Shown: one piece after another, positions 23,164-34,859 of the stretch
How positions within the stretch are numbered: the first letter of the stretch is position 1
How the letters are laid out: each line of letters begins with the position of its first letter
From: Epiperipatus broadwayi
Taxonomy: Eukaryota; Onychophora; Udeonychophora; Euonychophora; Peripatidae
Direction of reading: 5' to 3'
NCBI GenBank assembly: GCA_028023455.1
Contig: JAQFVV010006294.1
Coordinates: 3,313,001 to 3,377,000, forward strand
DNA length: 64,000 nucleotides
The notes under the pieces: model-generated
Database searches by the model: none
What the model saw: the letters and a program-made list of their open reading frames with translations, nothing else
Told to the model about the DNA's origin: nothing
Made by a program: the position numbers and the translations under genes

Positions 23164-24530
23164 TTATAGTTTAATCAAATCTTCATTTGACAAAAGTTCT
23201 GAATGAGATTGCATTAACTCATCAATATATTCATCAGTGACATCTAAATTTAATTCATTTATTATATTGACTATTTCAGTTGTGATATCTTCAGGAGTTT
23301 TTTCAATGTCTATAGAAGCATTCATCATTTGAGGATATATTTTTTTCCAATAACTTTTCATTGTTGACTCTTATTTCAAGCTACACACCCCAATAATATT
23401 TATTACATTCCATATATTATAACTTTTCCAAAAAATCTCTTAATGTAGGTTCACCTTCTTTGTCAATTGCCTTGATTGATTGAATCATTAATCTTCTCAT
23501 ATAACACCGCTTAAAAGTAACTATCACAGTTTGGTCCACAGGTTGTATTTCACTTGTGATATTGGTAGGAATAAACATAACATTAACTTCTGGATATAAA
23601 TTTTGTAGGGATTTTGGATGTCCAGGGGAATTGTCTAAGAGCAATAGTGTTTTAAATGGTAAATTATTCTCACTACAATATTGCCTAACAGAAGTCACAA
23701 AATGATTGAGAACCAATCTTGAAAAAGCTGTGCAGCAGCCTAGGCTTTATTATTTGATTTCCAAATGACTGGAAGCATTCTTTTATCTTTTCCTTCCAGT
23801 GCTCTAGGATTTTCTGTCTGATAAATTAGCATTGGCTTCAATTTAAAATCACCAACTAAATTATCTCCAAGAAGCAATGTTAATCTGTTTTTAGAAGGTT
23901 TATGCCCAGGTTGAACTGATTCTTCCTTTACTAAATGTGTATATGCAGGCATCTTTTTCCCAAATAATCCTGTCTTATCTACACTGAAGACTAGTATAGA
24001 AAATAAGTTCCATCTTTAATGATATTAGAGAAAGTGGAAATAAATTCACTGGCACCTTCCCCAGTACATTTAATATTATGTAAAGAATATCTCATTTGAA
24101 ATTTGTGGAACCAATTGTTGCTTGCTATAAATTTAATAGCTGAGTCTTCTTTTAATTCTTTCTTCCAATCTTCATGCAAACTTAGAGCCTTAGCTTGAAT
24201 AATTGATAAACTCACTGGGATGCCTTTTTGATGTTGATCTTCAATCCATAAAGCCAAAGATTTCTCCATTTCATCCATTATTCTGCCATGTCTTTTTGAA
24301 ACAATCTTTGAATAAATATTTACATAATTTTTAACATATTCCTTAATTTTGTTCTTGTTTTTCACAATTGTATATATTGTTGATCGGTTTAAATTACATA
24401 AACATGCAATTGAAGCAAAAGATTCACCATTTTCAGAACATCTAATTATATCCATTTTTGTTTCGACCGTTTGGGATTTATGAAATCTTGATTTCTTTTT
24501 GTTTGTATCAACACTTTGTCTCTTACTCAT
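23164..24530 (-). pseudogene. Tigger transposase, frameshifted
   Basis: Tigger transposases bind their ends through CENP-B-like helix-turn-helix domains and cut with a DDD nuclease (Pfam DDE_1). The start is the ATG at 24530 (MSKRQSVDTNKKKSRFHKSQ). The first 179 codons hold the HTH (NLNRSTIYTIVKNKNKIKEY) and the CENP-B DNA-binding part (MEKSLALWIEDQHQKGIPVS). A frame change near 24,000 leads into FSVDKTGLFGKKMP with the first catalytic Asp. After an in-frame TAG and another shift near 23,720 come LLLLDNSPGHP (second Asp) and TSEIQPVDQTVIVTFK (third Asp). The C-terminus follows, with ELMQSHSELLSNEDLIKL, after another break near 23,400. All three catalytic Asp survive as codons but in different frames. 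The E of the usual VDETGLF is K. Confidence 0.92.
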
Positions 24531-25039
24531 GTTTTTTAATTAATAAGAATGAAAAAAATTCATCAAAACAGAAATATATATATATATAGGATATATGTAA
24601 CATAATTGCGCACTAACTACTTTTAAAAACAAGCGCTAATCAAGATGACCCTGTTCAAAACAGTCTTTGATGATGGTAAAAATAAAAGTAATTAATGCCA
24701 GAGAGATGGGAAGATTTACTGTATTTTATATAAGTTATTGTTTTTTAAAATATGCTTTTAATTATTTTCTAAATTCCAAAGTTTATCTTTTTTTAAAAAA
24801 AAAATTCATTTAGGAATGTGTGTAAATAGTTTTTTGTTAGATACTGTAAATTTGTAGTGTTAATTATTAAAAGGATTTTTTTAATTATTAAATTATTCTA
24901 AAATACTGTACAATTTTGAATACCCATTTCTTTCTGTAATATATAGCACTGATTATACATGAAAGTATGTGCATAGATAAAGATCTAAAGTCCAAAAACG
25001 ATTACATAAATAGTGAAATGTTTATAACTCAACTGGAGT

Positions 25040-25062
25040 GTTTGTAACCAGGGGACTGCCTG
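25040..25062. repeat. Tigger right terminal inverted repeat
   Basis: Ends GGGGACTGCCTG directly before TA. Its reverse complement matches the left end. Confidence 0.9.
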
Positions 25063-25929
25063 TATGAATGCATTTCAGCATGAGAATCATATGTAGATTA
25101 AGAATTTAACTAGTCATTATAGAGAAATTAACAACTTAAAATTTCAATTATTTAAAGTAATATTTTCATGAAGAATGCTACAAGAGGATAGAACTAACTT
25201 CCAAATAAGCTGATGCAAAATTAATCAGAAGAAAACAAAAGGATGTCAGTGTAAATTTTTATAATATATGCAGAACTTATTGTAAATGTATATCTAATAT
25301 ATTTTTAAATTAATGAATATTTAATATTTATGCATAAAGTTTATTTAAGTTTTTATCAGGTTATGAATTCTTTAAAGATATTGATAGTTTATAATGAGAG
25401 TGGGGTAAAAGATATATTGCTGAATTATCAGTATTTTTTTTTTTAGTCTGGGAAAAAAGTGTTAATACAAAAAAAAAAAGAAAAGAAAAATCATGAATTA
25501 ATTAGAGTGGTTGGACAAAATTTTTTAAAAAATAAATAAATTTAAATATAATTCTTATGTCATTTATATCAAAAGCTTTAAATTATAGGTATTTAGTGAA
25601 CTATTTTTTTTTTCTTCGTGTGTGTATATTAATTTATAAGAACCAGATAAATGTCATTGCTATATATATATATCCTCTTACATAGATATTTTTATGTGAT
25701 CATTAAAAAAATATATCCATTGCTTTAAAAAAACACACATTACTTTGTCATAGCATTCATTATGAAATAGATGGTGTTACTATTTTAACATTTATAAACC
25801 ATTACTACATTGATATTAATTTCCAAAATAACTATTATACATTTTTTCTAAAATAAAAACTATATATATATTTGCAATAAAAATGCAGACAACTTTCAGA
25901 TCAACATGCACTTAAAACATATTGTTACC
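25063..25929. other. AT-rich non-coding DNA, nothing recognised
   Basis: A-runs and short TA runs only. Confidence 0.5.
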
Positions 25930-26450
25930 ACAGTTATTCTTCTTAATTAGTTGATCATCACAAATGCAATACTGATCCCCATCCCCACCCATTTTGTTGA
26001 AGATTTCAATTTTAACAATAACTTTTTTTCACATAATGCAAAAATAAAATATATTATGCCATAAAGTTAACATATTATAAAAGGCAATAAAACTGAGAAA
26101 ATATAGTCTTATTTATTAAATAAATGAAATATTTAAACCTTTTGAAGTTATTAATTTTATATTTATTCATAAAACTTGCATTTTGATAGATAAGTTTTGA
26201 AATAGATATCTCAGTAATGTGGTTATTATGTATATCTTATAAAATTATAATTAAAATGTCATAATAAAAGAAAAGTTTTACCAGTGATTATTAATGGTCC
26301 TTATAATTAAAAAATGAAAATACTTTTATCTTTTTTTTATTTTAATGATATCATTTCTAACAAAGCAAATAAAAGTGTATTAAAGCATATAATAGTTTGT
26401 TTCAAATGTTTATTAAAAATAACATATGATAAATTATAATTTTTATAAGT
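25930..26450. repeat. Diverged dispersed repeat, copy B
   Basis: Ordered similarity to 20,060-20,500 (CATAAAGTTAACATATTA, GGCAATAAAACTG, TTGTTTCAAATGTTTATTAA). A weaker third copy may lie at 31,700-31,960. Confidence 0.5.
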
Positions 26451-26649
26451 AAATTTATATACCAAAGTCTCACATAAATTATATATCTTTCATTTTATTA
26501 AGATTTGCTTAACAAACTCAAATTTGTATAATAATTATCATTGATTGACATAGAAAATAAAAAAAAAGTATTTCAGAACTATCCCATTTTTACTAGAGCT
26601 CAGATCTATTTGTCAAATTTTGTAAAACTCACCAATTTAACATTCAAAT

Positions 26650-27005
26650 TATTGATCTTACTTCTAATCTTTAGATATCAGCTTAATTGCCTTATCAAAC
26701 ATCAGATAATTATACTTTATGATATATAGCATTGTACTGTCTTAAATTTGTTTTCATTGATAAACTAAAACAATTTTTAAAATGCAGTATGTACTGTATT
26801 GCAATTTAATTTGATTAATTAAAATAATGATCTGTATTGGCTTCATTTCTCAAAATCTTATAATTGTTTTATCAAACATTAGTTAATTACTCTTTATATA
26901 AGAGACAATACTGCACTGCATTAAATGTATTTTTTCAATGGTCTTCAGTATTGTACATAAATTATCAGAATATTGCACTGAATGCAGTTAAATAAATGTA
27001 TTTTA
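26650..27005. repeat. Degenerate direct duplication, ~177-bp period
   Basis: TTATCAAAC (26692) and the 70 bases after it (ATCAGATAATTAT..., GCATTGTACTG, TTAAATTTGTTTTCATTG) recur from 26,869. A partial third match (TATTGCACTGAATGCAGTTA) lies near 26,970. Confidence 0.5.
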
Positions 27006-27091
27006 AGCCAAAAATTTTGTTAAATATTCACTATTTTATTTCATAAAATGATATTACAATCATTTTTGTATCTGTTTATTAGTTCTGTGTA

Positions 27092-27096
<5 letters not shown>

Positions 27097-27185
<89 letters not shown>
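27097..27185. repeat. (ATT)n microsatellite, about 89 bp
   Basis: Uninterrupted ATT trinucleotide run. Confidence 0.97.
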
Positions 27186-27186
<1 letters not shown>

Positions 27187-27649
27187 TGAGCACATATAAT
27201 AAACCAGAAAAATAGATTTAAAAATTATATACAGTAATTAAAACAGGTATCAAGGAAAAAATAAAAATATCAAAGAAATCTTAATGTAGAATTAGCTAAA
27301 TCAATGAATGCAAAAGCTGCAGTAAACTATATTGGCTGGCATAGAGCAAATGTGCAAAATATTGGAGAGCTTTTTAGAACATCAGACATTTTTGTCACAT
27401 TGCTGTTTATTTTTCAAAAAATTCTGCTTAATATTTTCATTATGGTAAAACAGTATTACTAGGGTATCATTAAAAATTATAGATAAAAACATTTTAATGA
27501 TTAGTATTCAATAAAATAGATTTAAAAACTACCCCAGAGTTTTATTTCAAAACAGTCCAAACTTATTATTTCCAAAAGTATGTGTGTTATAATGGAACAA
27601 ACAATTTTCATCATTAGATATAACGGTTAGAAAAAATTCTCATCATACA

Positions 27650-28420
27650 CCCCCCCCCCCAAAAATACCTATCATACTAGTCATGCCAGTCGCTGATTCG
27701 ATCTTTAGCGGTGTGTAGTCCCACTACACATCTTGCATCCATGTTGGTCACCAGATATAACGGATGGAACAATTAGCACTTGCCCCAAAAGATGATGATG
27801 CCAGGTATAACGGACGGAATGATTACAACTAATCCCAAATATTGCAAACACCAGATGTAATGGATGGTCAACTAACTTGCAGACTGTACTATTATGCAGA
27901 TGTAGCAATATGGTGAGGGGATAAGTTAATATACTCTAAACCCCTAATGAAACAATCTGCAAAGACCTACCAGGCTTAGAAGGGAAGAAAGTTGCATCCA
28001 ACTATGTTCAGACTGTGGGTCATCTGATAAAGTGCTAATGAGAACCCGATGAAATGCTTAACCAATAATTGCATATCCTTTAATTGACTAACTCTATCCC
28101 TATTTAATAATATTAAATGCAATTTAGGTTAATTCATCCACTTTCCCCCTTTTAATTCCGTTATTCCCTAATATTCAAGCCCAGAGAGAATATTGCTTTT
28201 AACCCCTTTAGCAGGTATGAACAGATATACACAGCAACTCCTGCCCCTATATATAAGTTACAACTAGCATTTATAATATTTGTTTTATTTTCAAGCTTTT
28301 ATACAATAAGAAAAATAGATGTGTGTGCATGTATAATTATTTATAAACTGTGGAATGTCAGGACAACTCAATAAACCAGAGACCGGAATAATATAAACTC
28401 TCAAACATTTATTAACAAAA
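27650..28420. repeat. GC-richer block, possible LTR-retroelement remnant
   Basis: The block starts at a C11 run and is less AT-rich than its flanks to about 28,260. It contains a three-unit minisatellite (next entry). On the minus strand, TCTGGTGACCAACATGG resembles an LTR end followed by a primer-binding site starting TGGTGACC, as in gypsy elements primed by tRNA-Trp. No gag or pol phrase was found, so the family is not established. Confidence 0.35.
27751..27900. repeat. Three 50-bp imperfect repeats
   Basis: Units begin at 27751, 27801 and 27851, exactly 50 bp apart, with CCAGATATAACGGATGGAA, CCAGGTATAACGGACGGAA and CCAGATGTAATGGATGGTC. A related AGATATAACGG also occurs at 27616. Confidence 0.8.
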
Positions 28421-29459
28421 ATAAATATCAAGTATAACAACATTAATAATGATAAAAAAATATATATATATATAATAGTCATCATATGTACATGTGTCAC
28501 AAATGAACCTCTACCATCTTACTAATTAATTATCCTCTAGATCCAACCCTTATACCCCATGGTAGAAATCCACATATGTCACTCATTCTCTGCAAATCAT
28601 AATTATATAGAAAAATCAACTTTAGTTATTTAATATAATTGAGATGCTGGCTAGCTAAATTATATATTTACAAATGTTAATCTATTTAACAAGTTTCCCC
28701 AATTTATATATATGATAGAGACAGATCCCAGTTGATTAGTCAAACATACTAGAAAATATACATACACGGTTAATCACAAAATAAAATATATAATATGTAT
28801 TCTGTATGTGTTGTAATTTAACCTATATATAAATTTAAAGAATCTTACCTCAATATTTATGTGGATGACCTGATGTGAAGCAGGTAGCTATACCTAAATT
28901 TTATTTCTAATGAAAATATAAAAAATATCAAAATGAATAATCCCCCCTTTTCTTCTTTGCTAATTCTGAAAGATGTGGCTTCAGCATCAGAGTGTGAAAA
29001 TACAACAGATAATATAAATAAATAATAATAAAAAATTTACAATATTGATTCTTTGATAAAAAAAAAAAATTGTAATTGGAATAAAGTTTATAACAATCAT
29101 CATAATAAAAGCAGTAGTAGCTGATAGTTAGGCAAGTTGTTCTTCAAAGCAGTTTCACTTAAATCATTCTCCTTAGCAAGGATAGATAGGTACAATGGTG
29201 TCTCCTGTAGTTGTGTTTAATGGCAAACATCTTGATCCTCATTTGATTCACCATAATGTATTCCAATCTTTGTTTACTTTGGACTGAAGGCATCTTCTTG
29301 TGTGTTTACAATAAAGTAGAAATATATATATATAGATATAATGCAGCTGGCAGGAAAATACCATGACACACAATAGCATGTTTTGCTCTAGCCCATTTTC
29401 ATATTAAAGTACATTTTAATAATTATTTATAATCATATATTTTTTAATTAATAATATTG
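28421..29459. other. AT-rich non-coding DNA, nothing firmly recognised
   Basis: The 29,100-29,300 stretch is less AT-rich, but its translations have stops in every frame and match no family with confidence. Confidence 0.4.
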
Positions 29460-29880
29460 AAGCGCTTATATATATTAAGAAAATTATTTCATTTTTCTTT
29501 CTTCTCCAATTTTTAGCAAATTTAATTCTCGTTATTGTTTTTGAAAAGATTTAAAAAAAAAAATTCTAATTTACTCCAACAACTTTTTAAACACGATTTA
29601 ATTATTTAAGAATTAATCAGTTATTCTTACTTCTTTTCACTTTCTGTCCCTTGAATTTGATAAACTTTTAGTTACAGTATTCAATTTTTAAAATGTTTAT
29701 AATTTAACTAAAAGAAAAAATAAAATTCCATTTTAGCGGTTCGAAATTTTTAGTTTTAATTGCTGTCTTTTGTTACAATTATTATAACAATAAGAAGAAC
29801 GATTTGTAAACTGTCTTTTGTTTTTATACATTTTCACGCGTGTAGATTTCCAGGAACGCTCATATCTTTAACTGCCTATT
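29460..29880. promoter_or_regulatory. CpG-retaining AT-rich segment
   Basis: About ten CpGs occur here, including TTCACGCGTGTAG, GCGGTTCGAAA and GGAACGCTC, while neighbouring kilobases have almost none. This suggests an unmethylated regulatory element. No promoter motif is evident. Confidence 0.25.
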
Positions 29881-32800
29881 GTTTAAATACATTTAGATTT
29901 ATTATAAAATAAAAATAAAATATTAAAATAATAAAATCAGTTTTATTTTCACACATATGTACCCACCTAATTAACTTCAAGTCATCCCATATTATATATA
30001 TATTAATTAATATTCAATTTTAAATTAAAATATATATACATTACAGTTTATTTAATCAAATCGTTTTATATATATATTCAATAGTACTTTCTAAAATATT
30101 GATCGTATTTTATTTTATAAATATAATAATTTATTGTGTATTATATGTATATAGGTAATAATAATAACAAATAATAATCTTCCCACTATTACTATAAATT
30201 CCAAATGGATTGGGTTCAATAAATATGCTTGATCTTTTTAGGAATGTGTGCATGGTAAGTTATCCTTTACAGTGTATATATATAATTTTGATATCACAAT
30301 AATGATAATATTAAAAAAAACTGATAGTTAACTTATCAATTAATATTGTCAGTTTTTCAATCCAGAACAACTTTTTTATATAACCTGATAACAAGTCTGA
30401 CTACAAAATAATTGGAAAAAAAAAAAGAATTACTTTTTTATCTGAAATTTCACTTCTTAAGTAGACAATAATAATAACAACTGTGGAATTTAAATCAGCC
30501 AAATGTTATTAGATCTCCACTTGAATTGGTTTAAATTTAAATATATAAGACAGAGCAGATGACTACTCATTTTCAGTAATCCTACACATCACACTATGAA
30601 ATATTTAGATAACATTAATACTCTCATTTTTATATTGGATTTCATATGAAGTAAAATTGTATAAGTATTTAAATGTTTAAATTAAACTGATTCAAATGAT
30701 TGGGTTTAAACATGTATAAAAATAATCACACCAACATATATTAATTATATTAGAGTTTTAAAAATGTTGCCTTTATCAGAAAATATTACCTAATTAAGTT
30801 GATTTTACAAAATCAATTTTTAAAAATATATTGATCTTAATGGCATAGGACACTCTTCAAAGTTTATCATGTTGCTATAAAATAGTTCAATATTAGAAAA
30901 AATTGTGTAATGAGTTGATAAGCAATGAGAAATTATAACTGATGATGGATAAGTGTTGTTGCTTGATTGTATAACACTATTGGCTAATTACCATAATCAG
31001 CTTTTGGTCAAAATTAAACCATATATTGAGTTATATGCAGAAAGTTCCAGTTAGACATTATTAGCTTATTTAGTAACTTTTTGCTTAGGCCCTTTTTTTA
31101 TATGCTGGATTTTCTTTTCTGGTGCATGATCACTCTTATTTGAATGCAGAAAATGGAAATATTTTTTTAATATTTGAAAGTGAGCATTACAGTAATCCAC
31201 AAAAACACAGAATAAGGACACATGAGAAATAAGGGAGTATTAATTGTGTTTTGCACTTTATGCATAAATAGAAGTTACAAATATTGAATCATCTCTACAT
31301 ATAAATTAGAGGTGATAAAGTTGATATGATTATTATTAAAGTTGGGATCATTATTTTTAAACATTCCAAACTTTTTTGTAACCATGTACATAACAAATAA
31401 TGTAAAAAAAAATTACATCTCTAATCATTATTAAATTTGCATCAGATATTGTTTTAAATATTCTGTTGGTGAAGAGAAATTTTTGTACACATCAAAATGA
31501 GAAAAAGGTTAAAAAAAAAATTCTTTAGTTTAATTTTAATCAAGTCACATCTCAGAAATATAATGAAGGCAAAATACTAGCGCCATACATTCAAAGAAAA
31601 TATTGAAAATACAACCTTAATGCATTTTCAGTGTTCAGCATCCATATCAAAAACAACAGCTATATTTCTTTTAGCTACTGTCTGCCGAGAACACCATATT
31701 TACTTTTTAATGCATTTAATGAAAATGTAATTTTTATAATAATATGAAATTACATATAAAATAATATAAAATATCAAATACTCCATAACGCTAACATACC
31801 ATAATAAAGCTAAAAAAATAATTATTAAAAAAAAGTAAAGTAATTTTATTATTTTTAAAGTTGTTAGTTTTATAACAATTATTTAATTTTATTTTATTTA
31901 AAATTTACACTAAAATGCTATATAAGATTCCTACCAGTCATTATGAATATGTCAGGTTTTTTTTTTGTGTGTGTAGAAATGTGTCCTTGATTGCTAAGTA
32001 GAAGATTCTGTATAGGAATCTTTTTTTCTAATAAAATAAATATTAGATTATATATTTAATTATTTTTAAATATTTATTTAATAATAACATTGATATTATG
32101 GAAAACAAAACAAATCATTAATTGAATTTAATTCGTTTGTTTACACGTGAACATACATATACATTGCATGTAAAATTATAAACATAAATATTTTTATATG
32201 ACCAATTTATTTTATAAATTAATAATTAAAAAATTAATCAATATTTTAAGTTAAACTTAATTTTCTTTTTGTAATTAAAAATAATTTTTCATTGAGATAA
32301 GCATATCAGTGTAATTGTAATTGTGAAGAAGGAAATTAACATATAGTCATGTGCTGTTTATAAATATATATTAAAATCTCCATATTCATTCACCAGTAAT
32401 AATTTAAAAGCATAAGTGAATTCATTTATGCTTAAAATGTATTCTTATATAAGTCAACCAGAATTGATCATGCTTATCTCAGGACTTGAATCCATTATAT
32501 GCCTGGTATTCAAATTGACAATTATATTATACAAATTTATTCTACTATAGGAGAGAAATGGAATCTCATTTTTAACACTTGCAGACATAAACATGTAATT
32601 ATTAATATTGTAACTACTACTTGAAAGCATCTATTAATTTATTTTAAAAGGCTCATATATGAATTCTTCATGCTTTATATATATATATAAAGATTTTTAA
32701 AAAAGATTTTTTTTTTCAAAAAAAAATTTGTAAAAAACAACAACAAACAAACTATAAGTTGTATTGCCAATTTGAAAATATTATTGGAAAAGGAAAGAAA

Positions 32801-34609
32801 TTAATTACAATGTGACATACACCATGTGTGCACATGTGTAAGGTGCATTGTTATTCTCTACAGTTTTGATAATTCAAGGTGGACAGTGACAAGAAAAATA
32901 CCATTCTTTCCAAAACAATAACAAGCAGAAATACAAAATTGTATAAATAAGTGCACATGTTCCAAAACAAATCCAACTGATCACCATTAAATTTTTTTTA
33001 TCATGGAGTTTTCATTATTAATAAATCAGATTTCTTTAGCATAATATTACATGACATTATGTTCATTGCAAAATACCTTACTTTTTAGGATTAAAAGCAG
33101 GACCAAATATTCTTTCATGTTCTAAAAATACTGGTTGTACAGTAGAATCTATTTTAGTTTTATTATAAATGTCAAAATATTGAATTAATTTTACATTAAT
33201 GTTTGCTCTAGATTCAATGTAACAATTATAAGAACAATTTGGTTTCTAACATTTAATTAGGTAAATAATGTGTGGCTGTTCTGTCAGATTTATTTTATCT
33301 TTACTATATTAAACAATTAAGCAATGATGATAAAAATAAAATTGATCCTAAAGATTGTCTATTCATTGTCAGGAAACAAATTGCTTATATATCTACTACT
33401 GGTGAATTTAGAGCAAAATTAGTACAAGATTAAAACAGATTATATATAATAAAGTTAAAATAAATCCTATAATATCATCACCATTTTTAGAATGCAAAAG
33501 AATATTTGATTATGTTTTTCATTTTAAAGAAATACAGATGATTTGCAATGAACATACCGATGAAACACAAAATTCAAGGTGCCTGGTTTATTAACAACAT
33601 GAATTCGGTGATGAACAGAAAACCTAATAATATTCAGTTGGATGTGCATGTTGTCACATTCTCATTTAAATAAAGACAGTTTCATATTTTTGTTTATTAT
33701 CATTTTGCATATAACAATGTTTTAATTTAAAAAAAGAAAAAGAATGTGATTGTTGCTTTTGATAAAGTTAGCATCTAAAATTGCATTAAAGGTATATTTA
33801 GTATTTTCAATGGTTTTTTTCTGAATATACAATATTAATATTGCTTTAATATAAGCTAGATTTTATAAGAATAATTTTTACAGAGAAAATTAGACATTAT
33901 AGTAATATAAATAGTATATAGGGGAAAGAAAACAGATGTATAAAATGATGGAAAGGAAATATTTCAGATGAATTTATATATATTTAATGTGCTATAGAAG
34001 AGAAAAAGCCTCAGACATGAATGATTTATTATCAAGTTTATTATTATTATTATTGCATATACAGGGTGTTTATTCAATTATACATGAGCACATTTGTGTA
34101 TGTATATTTATAAAAGTATTGTTTATATTAGTATTGTCAAAAACATAACTTTATATAAAATTATATTTTTAATCACATAACTCATTAACTAATGTCAGAT
34201 AGATGACCTTGAATTGACATACAATGGAATATATGGCATTAATATATACAATGGAATATATCACATTAATATATATTATTTTTTACTTGAAATTTATTTT
34301 ATTGCTAGATCATAAAAGAAATCAATATAAATAAAATATTGATGCATTTAGATAATTTTTGTTTAAATTGTTTTGCTTATTGACTCCATTCTTTATTTTT
34401 TATTATCATTATAAAGTTTTTTGGATACACTTTTTCTAATAATAATAAAATGTTTTTTGAATTTATTAATTTTAATCCAATTCTAAGAAAATTTTGTTAT
34501 TAAAAATATGCTTTGCCATTTATTAATAAATACTCATATTTGTTATATTTTCTGAATTTAACTATAAAAATAGTAAACATATTATTATAAAGCACTGAAA
34601 ACTTTGAAA
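29881..34609. other. AT-rich non-coding DNA, nothing firmly recognised
   Basis: No coding phrase. 31,700-31,960 may be a third, very weak copy of the dispersed repeat at 20.1 and 26.0 kb (CCATAACGCTAACATACCAT). Confidence 0.45.
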
Positions 34610-34859
34610 TTATTCAAACGGAAGTAGATCTCTGATAATGCGCTCTAAACTTAAGTTTTTTTAAACTCTTACCGCTGGGAACACAATAGACTCAAGCCCT
34701 GATTTAAGCATGGTCTGTAAGTGTTGGTATATATAGAATGTACGCTGTAAACTTAAGTGATTCACTTAAGTTTTTTAAACTTATCAGTGGGCGGTGAGTG
34801 CATGGAAAGTTATAATATTTAAGAAATGCATTATCAGAGATTTACTTCTGCTTGAATAA
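34610..34859. mobile_element. Short TIR element (MITE), 250 bp
   Basis: TATTCAAACGGAAGTAGATC and then TCTGATAATGC at 34611-34641 is mirrored at 34828-34858 with 28 of 31 matches. The interior carries TAAACTTAAGT twice, an internal palindrome CTTAAGTGATTCACTTAAG and several CpGs. There is no ORF and no certain target duplication, so the superfamily is not assigned. Confidence 0.75.

Larger units (their letters stand above)
22774..25062 (-). mobile_element. Complete but inactive Tigger (pogo-type) DNA transposon
   Basis: The left end CAGTAAGTCCCCTAATTACA and the right end (read inward) CAGGCAGTCCCCTGGTTACA are terminal inverted repeats matching at 19 of 23 bases. Both are flanked by TA, the target site of Tc1/mariner/pogo elements (22772-22773 and 25063-25064). 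At 2,289 bp it has the usual Tigger size. The single transposase gene runs on the minus strand and is disrupted. Confidence 0.93.

Noticed and set aside
27097-27185. CRISPR-like or functional repeat array
   Set aside because: A simple ATT microsatellite with no spacers, in animal DNA.
28801-28910. Minus-strand exon ending at a GAG/GTAAGA donor near 28,858
   Set aside because: The nearest acceptor-like TTTAG gives stops in all three frames before the donor, and there is no promoter-like context.
29100-29300. Minus-strand ETPLYLSILAKEN phrase resembling an ankyrin repeat
   Set aside because: Only one repeat-like line, flanked by stops, without the GADVN-type loop or a second repeat. Chance is more likely.
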